From: JBMOMT01 sp049324835
Lineage (GTDB): Bacteria > Chloroflexota > Anaerolineae > CAYNKW01
Assembly: GCA_049324835.1 (NCBI GenBank)
Contig: JBMOMT010000032.1
Span: 1-64,000 of the forward strand
Reading direction: 5' to 3'
Length of the DNA: 64,000 nucleotides
Below the pieces are notes generated by a model. It was not told the origin of the DNA and ran no database searches. It saw only the letters and a list, made by a program, of their open reading frames with translations. Shown here one piece after another: positions 55,403-63,455 of the stretch. The number at the start of each line of letters is the position of its first letter. The stretch's first letter is position 1. Both the position numbers and the translations under genes were made by a program.

Positions 55403-58282
55403 TCAACGATCTCTTTGGGCGCGTTTTTTAGCCTCACGCAGGCGGGCCAGGGCGTCGTCGGTGGATGGCGGCGGCTCACGTGGCGGCGCAGGCTCATCAG
55501 GTGGAGAGGCTGGCGGCTGAATCGGCGGCGATTCGACACGCGCCCGCTGTGTCCGGGCGCGGTCGCGAGCCTGGAAAAGCTGCCCCAGCACCCGCTCGCG
55601 GCTGGGGCGCGCCCGGCGGGCGGGCAGCCGCGCCCGCAGCCAGGCCAGCGCCTTACGCAAGTCCTGCGGGCCAAGCATCACCCGCCGCAGCGCCACATCC
55701 AGCGGAAAGAGCAAAGCCGCCAGCAGCAGCAACGTATGCCCTATCTCGCGGGCGCGGTCGGCGGCCGGCAGGTTGTGGGCAAAGGCCGCCGCCGGCTCCG
55801 GCAGCTCGCCGCCGCCGGTGAGGCGGGCCAGCTCGTTCAACAGGCCACGGTCGGCGCCGCCGGCGCGGTATTCCGGCGAATAGGGCACCACCAGGCCCAA
55901 CGTCTGCTGACCCAACAACTCGCCCGCCTCACCGATCCCCAAACGCACCAGAACCGTCCCCGGCTGCGAGATCACCACTCGCGCCTCGTAATGGCCCGCC
56001 CCCACCTGGGCCAGCTCTACCTGGGCCGTTTCCAGGTCGGGGCCGATGAGGGTGGCCGTCACGTCGAGGAAATTACGCGGACGGCCAGCGTCGTCCGTCG
56101 CCTCCACCCAGATGACGGCCCGATCGTCTTCCAACGTTGCCCCGGCCTCGATGCCCTCCACCCGCGGCGCGGGCAACGCCCAGCCGACGAGCTGAGCCGC
56201 AAAGCGGGGAAAACCCTCCCAGGCCAGCCAGTCGGTGGCCCACTGCCCTTTGAGGTCCGAGGTCCAGGCGGCAGCGCGACCCAGGCCGTATTGCCAGGTG
56301 GCCAGCAAGGGATCACCCCGCGGCGTGCTGAGGGCGACGCGCGCCGTGTCCTTGGGTGTCGCGCCGTTGTAACCGAGCAGCAGCGGCAGGGCGGTCGCAT
56401 CCAGGCCACGCAGCACCGGACTCGACGCAACGGGCAGCGGGTAGAACGGCTCCTCGACGATGTACTGGCCAACGGCTGTGACCGTCTCTTTGAGGAAAAA
56501 ATCGGGCACGCGCAAGATATCGACCGCCGGGTAGTAGCGCCCGCCGCCGCTGTCGGCCAGATCGGCCAGGTACTCTGCCGAACCCTCTCCCGCCGCCACC
56601 ACGCTGAGGGTGATGCCCTGCTCGCGCATCTGCCGCGCCAGGGCGGTCAACTCGCCGGTGTGCACCCAGCCGTCGGTCAGCAGGATGACGTGTTTGAGCC
56701 GCGCCTCGACGCCCTGCAAGGCAGCATAAGCCGCCTCGACGCCGGCGCGCAGGTTGGTCTGGCCTTCAGCCTGGATGCCGCCGATGGACTGCTCCAGCCG
56801 GACGAAATCGACCAGTTGCTGCACGTCCAGCGCCCAGCGGGCGGCGTCGTCAAAGGCCACCACGCCGATGTAATCCTGATCGCCCAACGCGCCGGCGGCG
56901 CGCATGACAGCCTCTTTGGCGATATCCACCTTGGGCTGGCCCACCTCGCGGCGCACGTAACTCTGGTTCAGGTCGGGGTTATCGCAGTGGCAGCGGCCCA
57001 TGCTGCCCGATTTGTCCACGGCCAGCACCAGCGCCAGGTTGGGCGACTGCTCTCTGGTGCGCACGTCCATGTCCACCGGCAGCGTCTCTTCCAGCGGCGT
57101 GCGTAGATAACCACCCGCGCCGAAACTATTCTCGCCGCCGGTCATCAGCAGGCCGCGGCCCAGATCGCGCACGTAGGCCTGCAGCACGTCCATCGCGCCG
57201 GAGGGCAGCGCAGCGACAGGCACGTTCACCAAAACGACTGCGTCGTAGGCGGCCAGTTCGGGCAGGGTGGCCGGCAGGTCGCCCGGAGCGCGCCGTTCGA
57301 CCTCCATCTCGGCGGCGGCCAGGGCGCGGGCCAGGTTTTCACCCTCGCCGGCCTGCCCTTCGACGACCAGCACCGCCGGCGGCCCGTGCACCACGGTAAA
57401 GGCGCTGGCCTCGTTGTTCTGCAGGCGCGCATCGGCATCTGGCACGATCTGGGCGCGAAAGCGGTGAAAGCCTGCCCTGAGCCAGGCCGAAGGGCCTGTT
57501 TCTGTGGCCTCGACCGGCACCAGAAAACGGTTCGTTCCCGCCAACAAGCGCACAACCTGGGAGTGAATGAGCTGCCCGTCGCCAAAGACGCGCAGCGTCG
57601 CCGCGGTGGGCGCCGTGCTGTGGACGACGACGGTCAGATCGAAACCCTGGCCCTGACGCACGTCGGCGGGGGCATCGAGCGCCTCCAGCAACACCTCGAT
57701 ATCGCCCTGCGGGCCGCTGAGCGGCACGTAGGTCAACTCGATGCCGTGGGCGGCGGCGAGCTCGGCCTGAGCGACGGCATGGCCCAGGTTCTCGCGGCCA
57801 TCGGAAAGCAGCACCAGCCGTTTGGCGCCCTCGTCGGGAAAGAGGGCCAGCGCCAGTTGCAGCGCGCCGGCGATGTCGGTGCGCGTCGTCAGCGGCGCGG
57901 AGGTCAGGTCGGGCAGCACCCGGTCTCCGCTCGCCAGCCGCTCTACCAGCGCGTCCTGGCCAAAAACGACCACCGCCGCCCGGTCGCTGGCGGGCATGGC
58001 CTCGATGGCCTGCCGCAGCAGCGCTTCGCCGTGAGCCTGTTCCTCTGCCGGGATGCTGTCGGAGGCATCGAGCACAAAGACGGCGGTCAGCGTATCGGCG
58101 CGCAGGCGGAGCTGAACCCCTGCCAGCGCCAGGACGATCAGGGTCAGCAAGACGGCGCGCAGGGTCAGGCCGCCCCAAAACCTGATCCGCGTGGGGCGGC
58201 GGCCCAGCAACGCCAGCGCGACAGCGGCCGGAATCAGCAGTAAAAGCCAGAGGAGTTGAGGATAAACAAAAGACATGCTCAT
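55403..58282 (-). CDS. Membrane protein with VWA - GATase1-like - VWA domains
   Basis: This 959-aa protein has two N-terminal helices (about 8-25 and 35-58). A first von Willebrand A domain (about 72-235) has MIDAS-like DASDS. A class I glutamine-amidotransferase-like domain (about 315-410, ending LMTGGENSFGAGGY) follows. A second VWA domain (about 425-600) has a full MIDAS DKSGS. C-terminal beta-rich and helical membrane segments end in a Pro/Arg-rich tail. Such proteins are encoded with MoxR and DUF58 genes and are thought to assemble or activate surface or metal-enzyme complexes. The start is taken at ATG 58282 (ATG 58276 is possible); neither has a good ribosome-binding site. Codons around 57474-57495 derive from a dispersed repeat. 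Confidence 0.87.
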   Translation of the reverse strand: MSMSFVYPQLLWLLLLIPAAVALALLGRRPTRIRFWGGLTLRAVLLTLIVLALAGVQLRLRADTLTAVFVLDASDSIPAEEQAHGEALLRQAIEAMPASDRAAVVVFGQDALVERLASGDRVLPDLTSAPLTTRTDIAGALQLALALFPDEGAKRLVLLSDGRENLGHAVAQAELAAAHGIELTYVPLSGPQGDIEVLLEALDAPADVRQGQGFDLTVVVHSTAPTAATLRVFGDGQLIHSQVVRLLAGTNRFLVPVEATETGPSAWLRAGFHRFRAQIVPDADARLQNNEASAFTVVHGPPAVLVVEGQAGEGENLARALAAAEMEVERRAPGDLPATLPELAAYDAVVLVNVPVAALPSGAMDVLQAYVRDLGRGLLMTGGENSFGAGGYLRTPLEETLPVDMDVRTREQSPNLALVLAVDKSGSMGRCHCDNPDLNQSYVRREVGQPKVDIAKEAVMRAAGALGDQDYIGVVAFDDAARWALDVQQLVDFVRLEQSIGGIQAEGQTNLRAGVEAAYAALQGVEARLKHVILLTDGWVHTGELTALARQMREQGITLSVVAAGEGSAEYLADLADSGGGRYYPAVDILRVPDFFLKETVTAVGQYIVEEPFYPLPVASSPVLRGLDATALPLLLGYNGATPKDTARVALSTPRGDPLLATWQYGLGRAAAWTSDLKGQWATDWLAWEGFPRFAAQLVGWALPAPRVEGIEAGATLEDDRAVIWVEATDDAGRPRNFLDVTATLIGPDLETAQVELAQVGAGHYEARVVISQPGTVLVRLGIGEAGELLGQQTLGLVVPYSPEYRAGGADRGLLNELARLTGGGELPEPAAAFAHNLPAADRAREIGHTLLLLAALLFPLDVALRRVMLGPQDLRKALAWLRARLPARRARPSRERVLGQLFQARDRARTQRARVESPPIQPPASPPDEPAPPREPPPSTDDALARLREAKKRAQRDR
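57474..57495. repeat. Dispersed repeat (GCCCTGAGC..GGCCGAAGGGC) inside the VWA gene
   Basis: A 22-bp imperfect palindrome of the CCCTGAGC...GAAGGG family is embedded in frame in the VWA gene. A second copy is at 58935-58954. I know this motif as a frequent dispersed repeat in related environmental genomes. Confidence 0.6.
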
Positions 58283-58321
58283 CGTTGGCAACCGTGAGGC
58301 GTGGAGCGTCAAAAGTCAAAC

Positions 58322-58364
58322 GTGAAACGTCAAACGTGACCTCCCTCGACGTTTGACGTTTCAC
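58322..58364. repeat. REP-like palindrome at the end of the BatA-like gene
   Basis: GTGAAACGTCAAACGT (58322-58337) and ACGTTTGACGTTTCAC (58349-58364) are perfect 16-base inverted arms around an 11-base loop. Partial direct repeats of CAAACGTGAAACGTC continue to 58300. The palindrome supplies the last codons of the upstream gene and may also act as a transcript-end hairpin. Confidence 0.7.
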
Positions 58365-60285
58365 CCTTTACTCTTCCCCACAACCGCGTCAGCGACGCGC
58401 GGTGATAGACCAACCATTCAACCGTGAGCAAGGCGAGCGCCAGCCAGGCCAGCGACGGCCACCACTCGCGGCGCGCCTGCTGCGGAGCCGCTTCCCCACC
58501 CTCACCGGCGCCGACCAGCGGCAGGCTGCCGGCAGGCCGGATGTCCGATTCCGCCGGCGCAAAGAGGTTCACGGCCAGGCTGGCCCGCGCGTCCTCCCCC
58601 CAGGTGAACTGGTAGACGCCCAACTGCGCCGTGTCGGCAAAGGTCACCCGCCGATCCTCCGGCTCGAGCCGCGCCGTCGAGCCATCGGGGCGTCTCACGG
58701 CCACCGCTTCGACTTCCGGCGGCAGGGAGAGGCTCACCGCCGCGCCGGGGGCCACCTGAAGCGGCACCTCCGCCCCGCTGCCGGGAGCCAGCCAGCCGAT
58801 CAGGTTGGACATCAGGATCGGAAACGCCACCTGAAGGGGCAGATCGGAGCGGTGCAAATCGAAGGCCAGCACGGCCACGCGGCGGCCATCGGTCTCCCCG
58901 GCGAACAACAGCGGCACGCTCTCGCCCGGCGACTGCCCTGAGCCTGGCGAAGGGTCGCCGGCGACGACGGTCCGCGCCCAGCCCGGCAGCGGCACACGAA
59001 CGGCCTCCAGCACACTCACCCCGGTCAGGTCGACGTGGGCCAGCAGCGGATCGTCGGCGCTCGTTGGCCAGGGCGCAGGCTGGTCCACGGCGCCGGTGAC
59101 GGAAAAGTAACCGGTGCTGCGCGGCGGGCCGATGAAGAACAGATTGCCGACCGGGAGCGTAGCCGTGAGAGGAACGAAAGTATCAAGGATAGTGAGGTGG
59201 GCAAGGGGTTGGGTAGTTGGCAGGCTGGTAGACTGGGATTGGTGAAAATCGGCGGGTTTGACCACTGTGGTTTCCAGACCGGGCAACAAGGACAATGCGG
59301 TCTCCAAAAACAGATTGCCCTCGCTGACGAGCGTCACGGCGGCGCGTGATGCGCTGCGCTGGACGGCCCAGGCGCGGTCGTCGAGGGACAGGGCGTCGCT
59401 GCCGGCGAGCCGCGCCTCGACGATTTCCGCGCCGGCGGGCAGGTCATCGGCCACGACGGCTCGCTGGCCGCCGGGTGGGATGTCGAGATCGTAGGCGTCG
59501 ACCAGTTGCCCGTCGGCGTAGAGCGTCAGGCGGCGTTGGGCCGCAGCGTCGCCGTAATTGATCACCTGAGCAAAAGCAGTCAGACGCTCGCCGCCAGGTG
59601 TCAGCTCCAGCGAGAGTGTGCCGATGGCTTGATTGTCGCCGCTGATGCCCTGCGGCAGGTAACGCAGCCGCCCCTCGACGGCCAGCCGCTCCGGCAACGT
59701 GGCCCGGCCATCAGACAGGATGACGATCTCGGCATCCGACTGGCGGGCAGCGACGGCGGAGGCCAGCTCGAGCGCGGCGGCGAGATCGCTGCCGCCGCTG
59801 CCGGCACGGAGGCTGTCGATGGTCTGATGCGCCTGGCGTCGGTCTCGGCTGGAAGCAAGCAGCACCAAGGCGCCGTCGCCGGCGGCGATGACGGTCACAC
59901 GGGCATCGGCGGGCAGGCCATCGACGAGCTGGCGCGCCTGGGCCCTGGCCGCCTCCAGGCGGCTGGGAGCAACGTCGGTGGCGGCCATGCTGGCCGAGGT
60001 ATCGAGGATGAGAATGAGCGCCTGGCCGCTCGCGCCCTCAGTCCAGGTAAAGGGCCGGGCCAGGGCCAGGATCAACGCCGCCAGAAAGAGCAATTGCAGG
60101 ATCAGCAGCAAGTTGCGCCGCAGCCGCTGCCAGGGGGCGTTGGCCTCGATGTCGCGCACGGCGCGCCGCCAGAGGTACACGCTAGAGACAAGCTGCTCGG
60201 TGCGCCGCAGTTTGAGCAGGTACATGGCAATGATGACGGGCAGGAGCGCCGCCAGGACAAAGGCAGCGGGCGTCAAAAAACTCAC
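58330..60285 (-). CDS. BatA-like VWA-domain membrane protein
   Basis: This 651-aa protein has the Aerotolerance/BatA N-terminus: a helix FLTPAAFVLAALLPVIIAMY, then LKLRRTEQLVSS, a second helix LILQLLFLAALILALARP, and a VWA domain (about 85-240) with MIDAS DTSASM. A large beta-rich extracytoplasmic region and a C-terminal helix (LAWLALALLTVEWLVY) follow. GTG 60285 overlaps the DUF58 stop (GTGA). The last dozen residues are encoded by a REP-like palindrome, and residues near 445-452 by a dispersed repeat, so both are probably non-essential insertions. It is a partner of MoxR and DUF58 in the same operon. Confidence 0.87.
   Translation of the reverse strand: MSFLTPAAFVLAALLPVIIAMYLLKLRRTEQLVSSVYLWRRAVRDIEANAPWQRLRRNLLLILQLLFLAALILALARPFTWTEGASGQALILILDTSASMAATDVAPSRLEAARAQARQLVDGLPADARVTVIAAGDGALVLLASSRDRRQAHQTIDSLRAGSGGSDLAAALELASAVAARQSDAEIVILSDGRATLPERLAVEGRLRYLPQGISGDNQAIGTLSLELTPGGERLTAFAQVINYGDAAAQRRLTLYADGQLVDAYDLDIPPGGQRAVVADDLPAGAEIVEARLAGSDALSLDDRAWAVQRSASRAAVTLVSEGNLFLETALSLLPGLETTVVKPADFHQSQSTSLPTTQPLAHLTILDTFVPLTATLPVGNLFFIGPPRSTGYFSVTGAVDQPAPWPTSADDPLLAHVDLTGVSVLEAVRVPLPGWARTVVAGDPSPGSGQSPGESVPLLFAGETDGRRVAVLAFDLHRSDLPLQVAFPILMSNLIGWLAPGSGAEVPLQVAPGAAVSLSLPPEVEAVAVRRPDGSTARLEPEDRRVTFADTAQLGVYQFTWGEDARASLAVNLFAPAESDIRPAGSLPLVGAGEGGEAAPQQARREWWPSLAWLALALLTVEWLVYHRASLTRLWGRVKGETSNVEGGHV
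58935..58954. repeat. Dispersed repeat (GCCCTGAGC..GGCGAAGGG) inside the BatA-like gene
   Basis: A 20-bp copy of the repeat also found at 57474-57495. It encodes an in-frame Pro/Gly/Ser-rich stretch (GDPSPGSGQSPGE), unlike the surrounding sequence. Confidence 0.6.
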
Positions 60286-61205
60286 CTCAGCACCCCCCGC
60301 TGTCGCAGCCAGGCAAAGAGTAATTCCTCGAACGGCAGATCGGTCTCGACCGGCGCATAATGTATGCCCCGCGCGCCGCAAAAGTGCCGTAATTCCTCCT
60401 GCCAGGCGGCCAGGCCGGCGCGGTAGCGTCGCAGCAGGTCATAATCGGCGGTGATCTCGACCTCGGCGTCGGTTTCGTTATCTCGCAGCTCGAGATCGCC
60501 GGTCAGATCGGGGTTCACCTCGTCGGGAGCCAGGATGTGCAGCACGGTGACTTCGAAACCACGCGAGGCCAGGGCGGTCAGGCCGTCGCGCCAGCCGTCG
60601 TCCAGCAGATCGGAAAAGAGCAGCAGCGGGCCGGGCTGCAGGGCGGCGGCGGCGTAGGCGCGCAGGCGCGGGGCCAGGTCGGTGCGGCCGCCGGGCTGGA
60701 GGCTCTGCAGGAACTCAAAGAGCGCCATCGCCTGCCCCTTGCCCCGGCGAGGGGGAAAGGTTCTTCCGCCCTGGCCATCGCCGCCGTCCAGAGCGGTCGC
60801 CGTCACCCGGTCCAGGCCGGCCAGGGCCACATAACCCAACGCGCCGGCAGCGCGGACGGCGTACCACAGCTTGTTGGGCGCGCCCCAGTCCATCGAACGG
60901 CTGGCATCCACCAACAGGTGCACCGTCAGGTCTTCTTCCTCCACAAAAAGCTTGATGAAGAATCGCTCCAGGCGGGCGTAGGCGTTCCAGTCGATGCGCC
61001 GAAAATCGTCGCCCGGCGCGTAGAGCCTGAAATCGGCAAACTCGACCGACTGGCCGCGTTTGGGGCTGCGTCGTTCGCCCTGCAACTGCCCGGCCATGGC
61101 GCGGCGGCTGAGAATGGACAGGCGTTCGAGCTTGCGGAGAAAAGGTTCGTCAAAGAGGGAATTGGCAGGTGGTAGATTGGTGGGTTGAGAAGAGCGAGCG
61201 GGCAT
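60282..61205 (-). CDS. DUF58-domain protein
   Basis: This 307-aa protein has the DUF58 core: GERRSPKRGQSVEFADFRLYAPGDDFRRIDWNAYARLERFFIK, of which FADFRLYAPGDD and IDWN are the hallmarks. The VWA-like fold following has DASRSM at the MIDAS position. Soluble DUF58 proteins accompany MoxR ATPases and VWA proteins. The ATG at 61205 follows the MoxR stop by 2 bp with GAGGCG upstream, and its stop overlaps the next gene. It probably forms a chaperone-like complex with MoxR at the membrane. Confidence 0.93.
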   Translation of the reverse strand: MPARSSQPTNLPPANSLFDEPFLRKLERLSILSRRAMAGQLQGERRSPKRGQSVEFADFRLYAPGDDFRRIDWNAYARLERFFIKLFVEEEDLTVHLLVDASRSMDWGAPNKLWYAVRAAGALGYVALAGLDRVTATALDGGDGQGGRTFPPRRGKGQAMALFEFLQSLQPGGRTDLAPRLRAYAAAALQPGPLLLFSDLLDDGWRDGLTALASRGFEVTVLHILAPDEVNPDLTGDLELRDNETDAEVEITADYDLLRRYRAGLAAWQEELRHFCGARGIHYAPVETDLPFEELLFAWLRQRGVLR

Positions 61206-61207
61206 GG

Positions 61208-62197
61208 TTACGCCTCGTCGGGCAAGACTTCGGCCAGAACCGCGCCGATGATCGCGTCGGTCGTTACTCCCTCGGCCTGAGCCTCAAAGTTGAGGATGAG
61301 GCGGTGGCGCAGGGCCGGCAGCGCGGCCTGGCGCAGATCGTCAAAGGCGACGTTGTAGCGGTTATCGAGCAGAGCGATGATCTTGGCCGCCAGAATCATG
61401 GCCTGCATGGCGCGCGGGCTGGCCCCGTAACGCACGTAGCGGCGCACGGTCTGCGGCGCGCCATCGCCGGGATGGGTGGCCTTGAGCAGCCGGGCGGCGT
61501 AACCGGTGACGTGATCCGCAATCGGCGCGCCGCGGGCCAGGGCCTGCATGGCCAGCACTGTCGGGCCATCGGCCACCGGCTGCGCCTGCGGCGCGTGCGC
61601 GCCGGTGGTGCGGTTGGCGATCTCGACCAGTTCTTCTGCCGACGGGAACGGCACGTCGATCTTGAAGAAAAAGCGATCCAACTGGGCCTCCGGCAGCGGG
61701 TAGGTGCCCTCCATTTCGAGTGGGTTCTGGGTGGCCAGCACAAAGAACGGCTCCGGCAGCGGACGAGTCGCCTTGGCCACGGTGACGCTGCGCTCCTGCA
61801 TGGCCTCCAGCATGGCCGATTGTGTTTTGGGTGTGGCGCGATTGATCTCGTCGGCCAGCACCAGGTTGGCAAAGATCGGCCCGGCCTCGAAGCGGAACTC
61901 GCGCCGCCCGGCCTCGTCCTCGACGATCAGGTTGGTGCCGACGATGTCCGAAGGCATCAGGTCAGGGGTGAACTGGATGCGCGAAAAGGCGCACTCGATG
62001 GCATCGGCCAGGGTGCGCACGAGCATCGTTTTGCCCAGGCCGGGCACCCCCTCCAGCAGGGCGTTGCCCCCGGCCAGCAGTGTGATCAGCGTGTGGCGCA
62101 CCAACTCACGCTGGCCGACGATCACCCGGCCCACCTGGGCTTCGATGGCCGCGGCGACCTGGCGAAATTGTTCGGCGGTGATGGGAAACTCGCTCAC
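61208..62197 (-). CDS. MoxR-family AAA+ ATPase
   Basis: This 329-aa AAA ATPase has Walker A GVPGLGKT (about 49-56), Walker B LVLADEINRA, sensor-1 LATQNPLEMEGTYPLPEAQLDRF and sensor-2 GASPRAM. MoxR proteins act as chaperones that insert cofactors or mature complexes containing VWA proteins, and the three downstream genes encode exactly such partners. GTG 62197 is preferred because GGAGG is seven bases upstream and the family N-terminus begins here. The promoter is at 62252-62280. Confidence 0.95.
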   Translation of the reverse strand: MSEFPITAEQFRQVAAAIEAQVGRVIVGQRELVRHTLITLLAGGNALLEGVPGLGKTMLVRTLADAIECAFSRIQFTPDLMPSDIVGTNLIVEDEAGRREFRFEAGPIFANLVLADEINRATPKTQSAMLEAMQERSVTVAKATRPLPEPFFVLATQNPLEMEGTYPLPEAQLDRFFFKIDVPFPSAEELVEIANRTTGAHAPQAQPVADGPTVLAMQALARGAPIADHVTGYAARLLKATHPGDGAPQTVRRYVRYGASPRAMQAMILAAKIIALLDNRYNVAFDDLRQAALPALRHRLILNFEAQAEGVTTDAIIGAVLAEVLPDEA

Positions 62198-62251
62198 GAC
62201 TGATCCTCCATTGTCCTGTTGTAACCAACCGAATGGCACCCCACGATGGGT

Positions 62252-62280
62252 ATTGTACACCCTGAACGCAAAAGCTCCAA
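62252..62280 (-). promoter_or_regulatory. Promoter of the MoxR operon
   Basis: On the minus strand TTGGAG (62275-62280), a 17-base spacer and TACAAT (62252-62257) form a sigma-70-type promoter about 55 bases before the GTG start. The rest of the 336-bp gap up to 62533 holds only the hairpin at 62445-62475. Confidence 0.55.
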
Positions 62281-62444
62281 ACGATGCCGAGGCCCGCTCC
62301 CCTCGAACACTCGGCTCGTTATGGCCATTCCGACAGTCAGACGCTTCACCGCCGCCAATAGTTCCGGCTCGCACGGCAGCGACCGAACAGCATAGGCCAG
62401 GCGACGGCGAAACGCAGGGCAGCGCGCTGCCTTGCCCCACAACA

Positions 62445-62475
62445 AACCTCCCCGACAGGCGCTGTCGAGGAGGTT
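62445..62475 (-). terminator. Terminator after the LiaF-like gene
   Basis: AACCTCCCCGACA pairs with TGTCGAGGAGGTT (12 of 13 pairs) around a five-base loop. On the minus strand TTTGTTGT follows. It lies about 60 bases after the LiaF-like stop and separates that transcript from the MoxR operon. Confidence 0.7.
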
Positions 62476-62533
62476 CATCACTTTCGGGAACCGGCTCACC
62501 CACCACTCAGGGCAACGCGCCCTGACGCCTCGC

Positions 62534-63451
62534 CTATCGTTCTTCCAACAGTCGTATCTGGGGGCTACCGATGGCCACACTCAACTCCAGATCGACGCGG
62601 TTGTCGGCGCGGGCGTAGCCGGGTGAGGTATAACTGCCGTCCTGGGGGGTATAACCAGCCGGCCATCGAGTGGCGCCCAAAGCTGTGCTGGACTGGACGT
62701 GCACCTCCAGGCCCTGCGGGACGACCACCTCGATGCTGCCGATGCCGACCCCGATCTCGACGCGATAGTTGCCCTCGGCTGGCAAAACGACCCGCACCCT
62801 GCCAACGCCCATCTCCACCTTGACGTCGTTCAAGGTCAGCTCGGAGAGATCCAGCCCGGCGTCGCCCACACCCAGATCGACCTGTAGACCCAGCGGCACA
62901 CCGGGCGCAAGCCCCAGGTCCCAGACGCGGTCGCTGCGCCAGGGGCCAAAGGACGGCCCAAAAGAGCTACGACTGCTCTCCAGGCGCAAGCTCGCCTGGC
63001 CGCCCGTCACTTGAAAGCTGCGCTCGGCCCGCTCTCCTTTGCCAAGCTGAACCGTGCCTTCGATCAGATTGGCCGATTCTGGCAGCGCGTCGATGGTCAG
63101 ACTGCCGACGCCGGGCGAAATGAACACCTCGGCCCGCTCGGCGTCGCCGCGCGGCTGCCGGATCGTGTCCGAAACAGCAGCCGGCGCACCATCGGCCTCA
63201 GCCACCAACAGCCACAGGCCGCCGGCCAGCAGCGTCAGAGTGACCAGCAGCACCAGCAACGAGCCGCCCGCCGAGCGCCGACCGACGAGCAGGTCTAGCC
63301 CACCGGCGATGAGTAAAACCGGCCACAAGCGCCACAGGTTCAGCCAGACGCTCCAATCCAGAATACCCAGGCTGTTTAGCAAAAAGATCAGCCCGATGCT
63401 GATCAAGATCAGCGGCCCTACGACACCAGGTCTATCCTTTTTTTCTTGCAT
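62534..63451 (-). CDS. LiaF/DUF5668-like membrane protein with C-terminal beta-strand (toastrack-type) domain
   Basis: In this 305-aa protein the N-terminus has the DUF5668/LiaI-LiaF transmembrane unit: PLILISIGLIFLLNSLGIL, WRLWPVLLIAGGLDLLV, and a third helix LLVLLVTLTLLAGGLWLL. The C-terminal half is a repetitive beta-strand region (VDLGVGDAGLDLSEL, VEMGVGRVRVVLP, VEIGVGIGSIEVVVP) of the toastrack/DUF2154 type found in LiaF and related cell-envelope stress proteins. It is predicted to modulate envelope-stress signalling. No LiaRS pair is in this window. The start has GGTAAGG. It follows the membrane-protein gene by 4 bp. Confidence 0.8.
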   Translation of the reverse strand: MQEKKDRPGVVGPLILISIGLIFLLNSLGILDWSVWLNLWRLWPVLLIAGGLDLLVGRRSAGGSLLVLLVTLTLLAGGLWLLVAEADGAPAAVSDTIRQPRGDAERAEVFISPGVGSLTIDALPESANLIEGTVQLGKGERAERSFQVTGGQASLRLESSRSSFGPSFGPWRSDRVWDLGLAPGVPLGLQVDLGVGDAGLDLSELTLNDVKVEMGVGRVRVVLPAEGNYRVEIGVGIGSIEVVVPQGLEVHVQSSTALGATRWPAGYTPQDGSYTSPGYARADNRVDLELSVAIGSPQIRLLEER

Positions 63452-63455
63452 CGCC

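Noticed and set aside
55379..57106. 575-codon plus-strand frame opposite the VWA gene
   Set aside because: No start signal; composition is that of a mirror frame; the VWA domains are on the minus strand.
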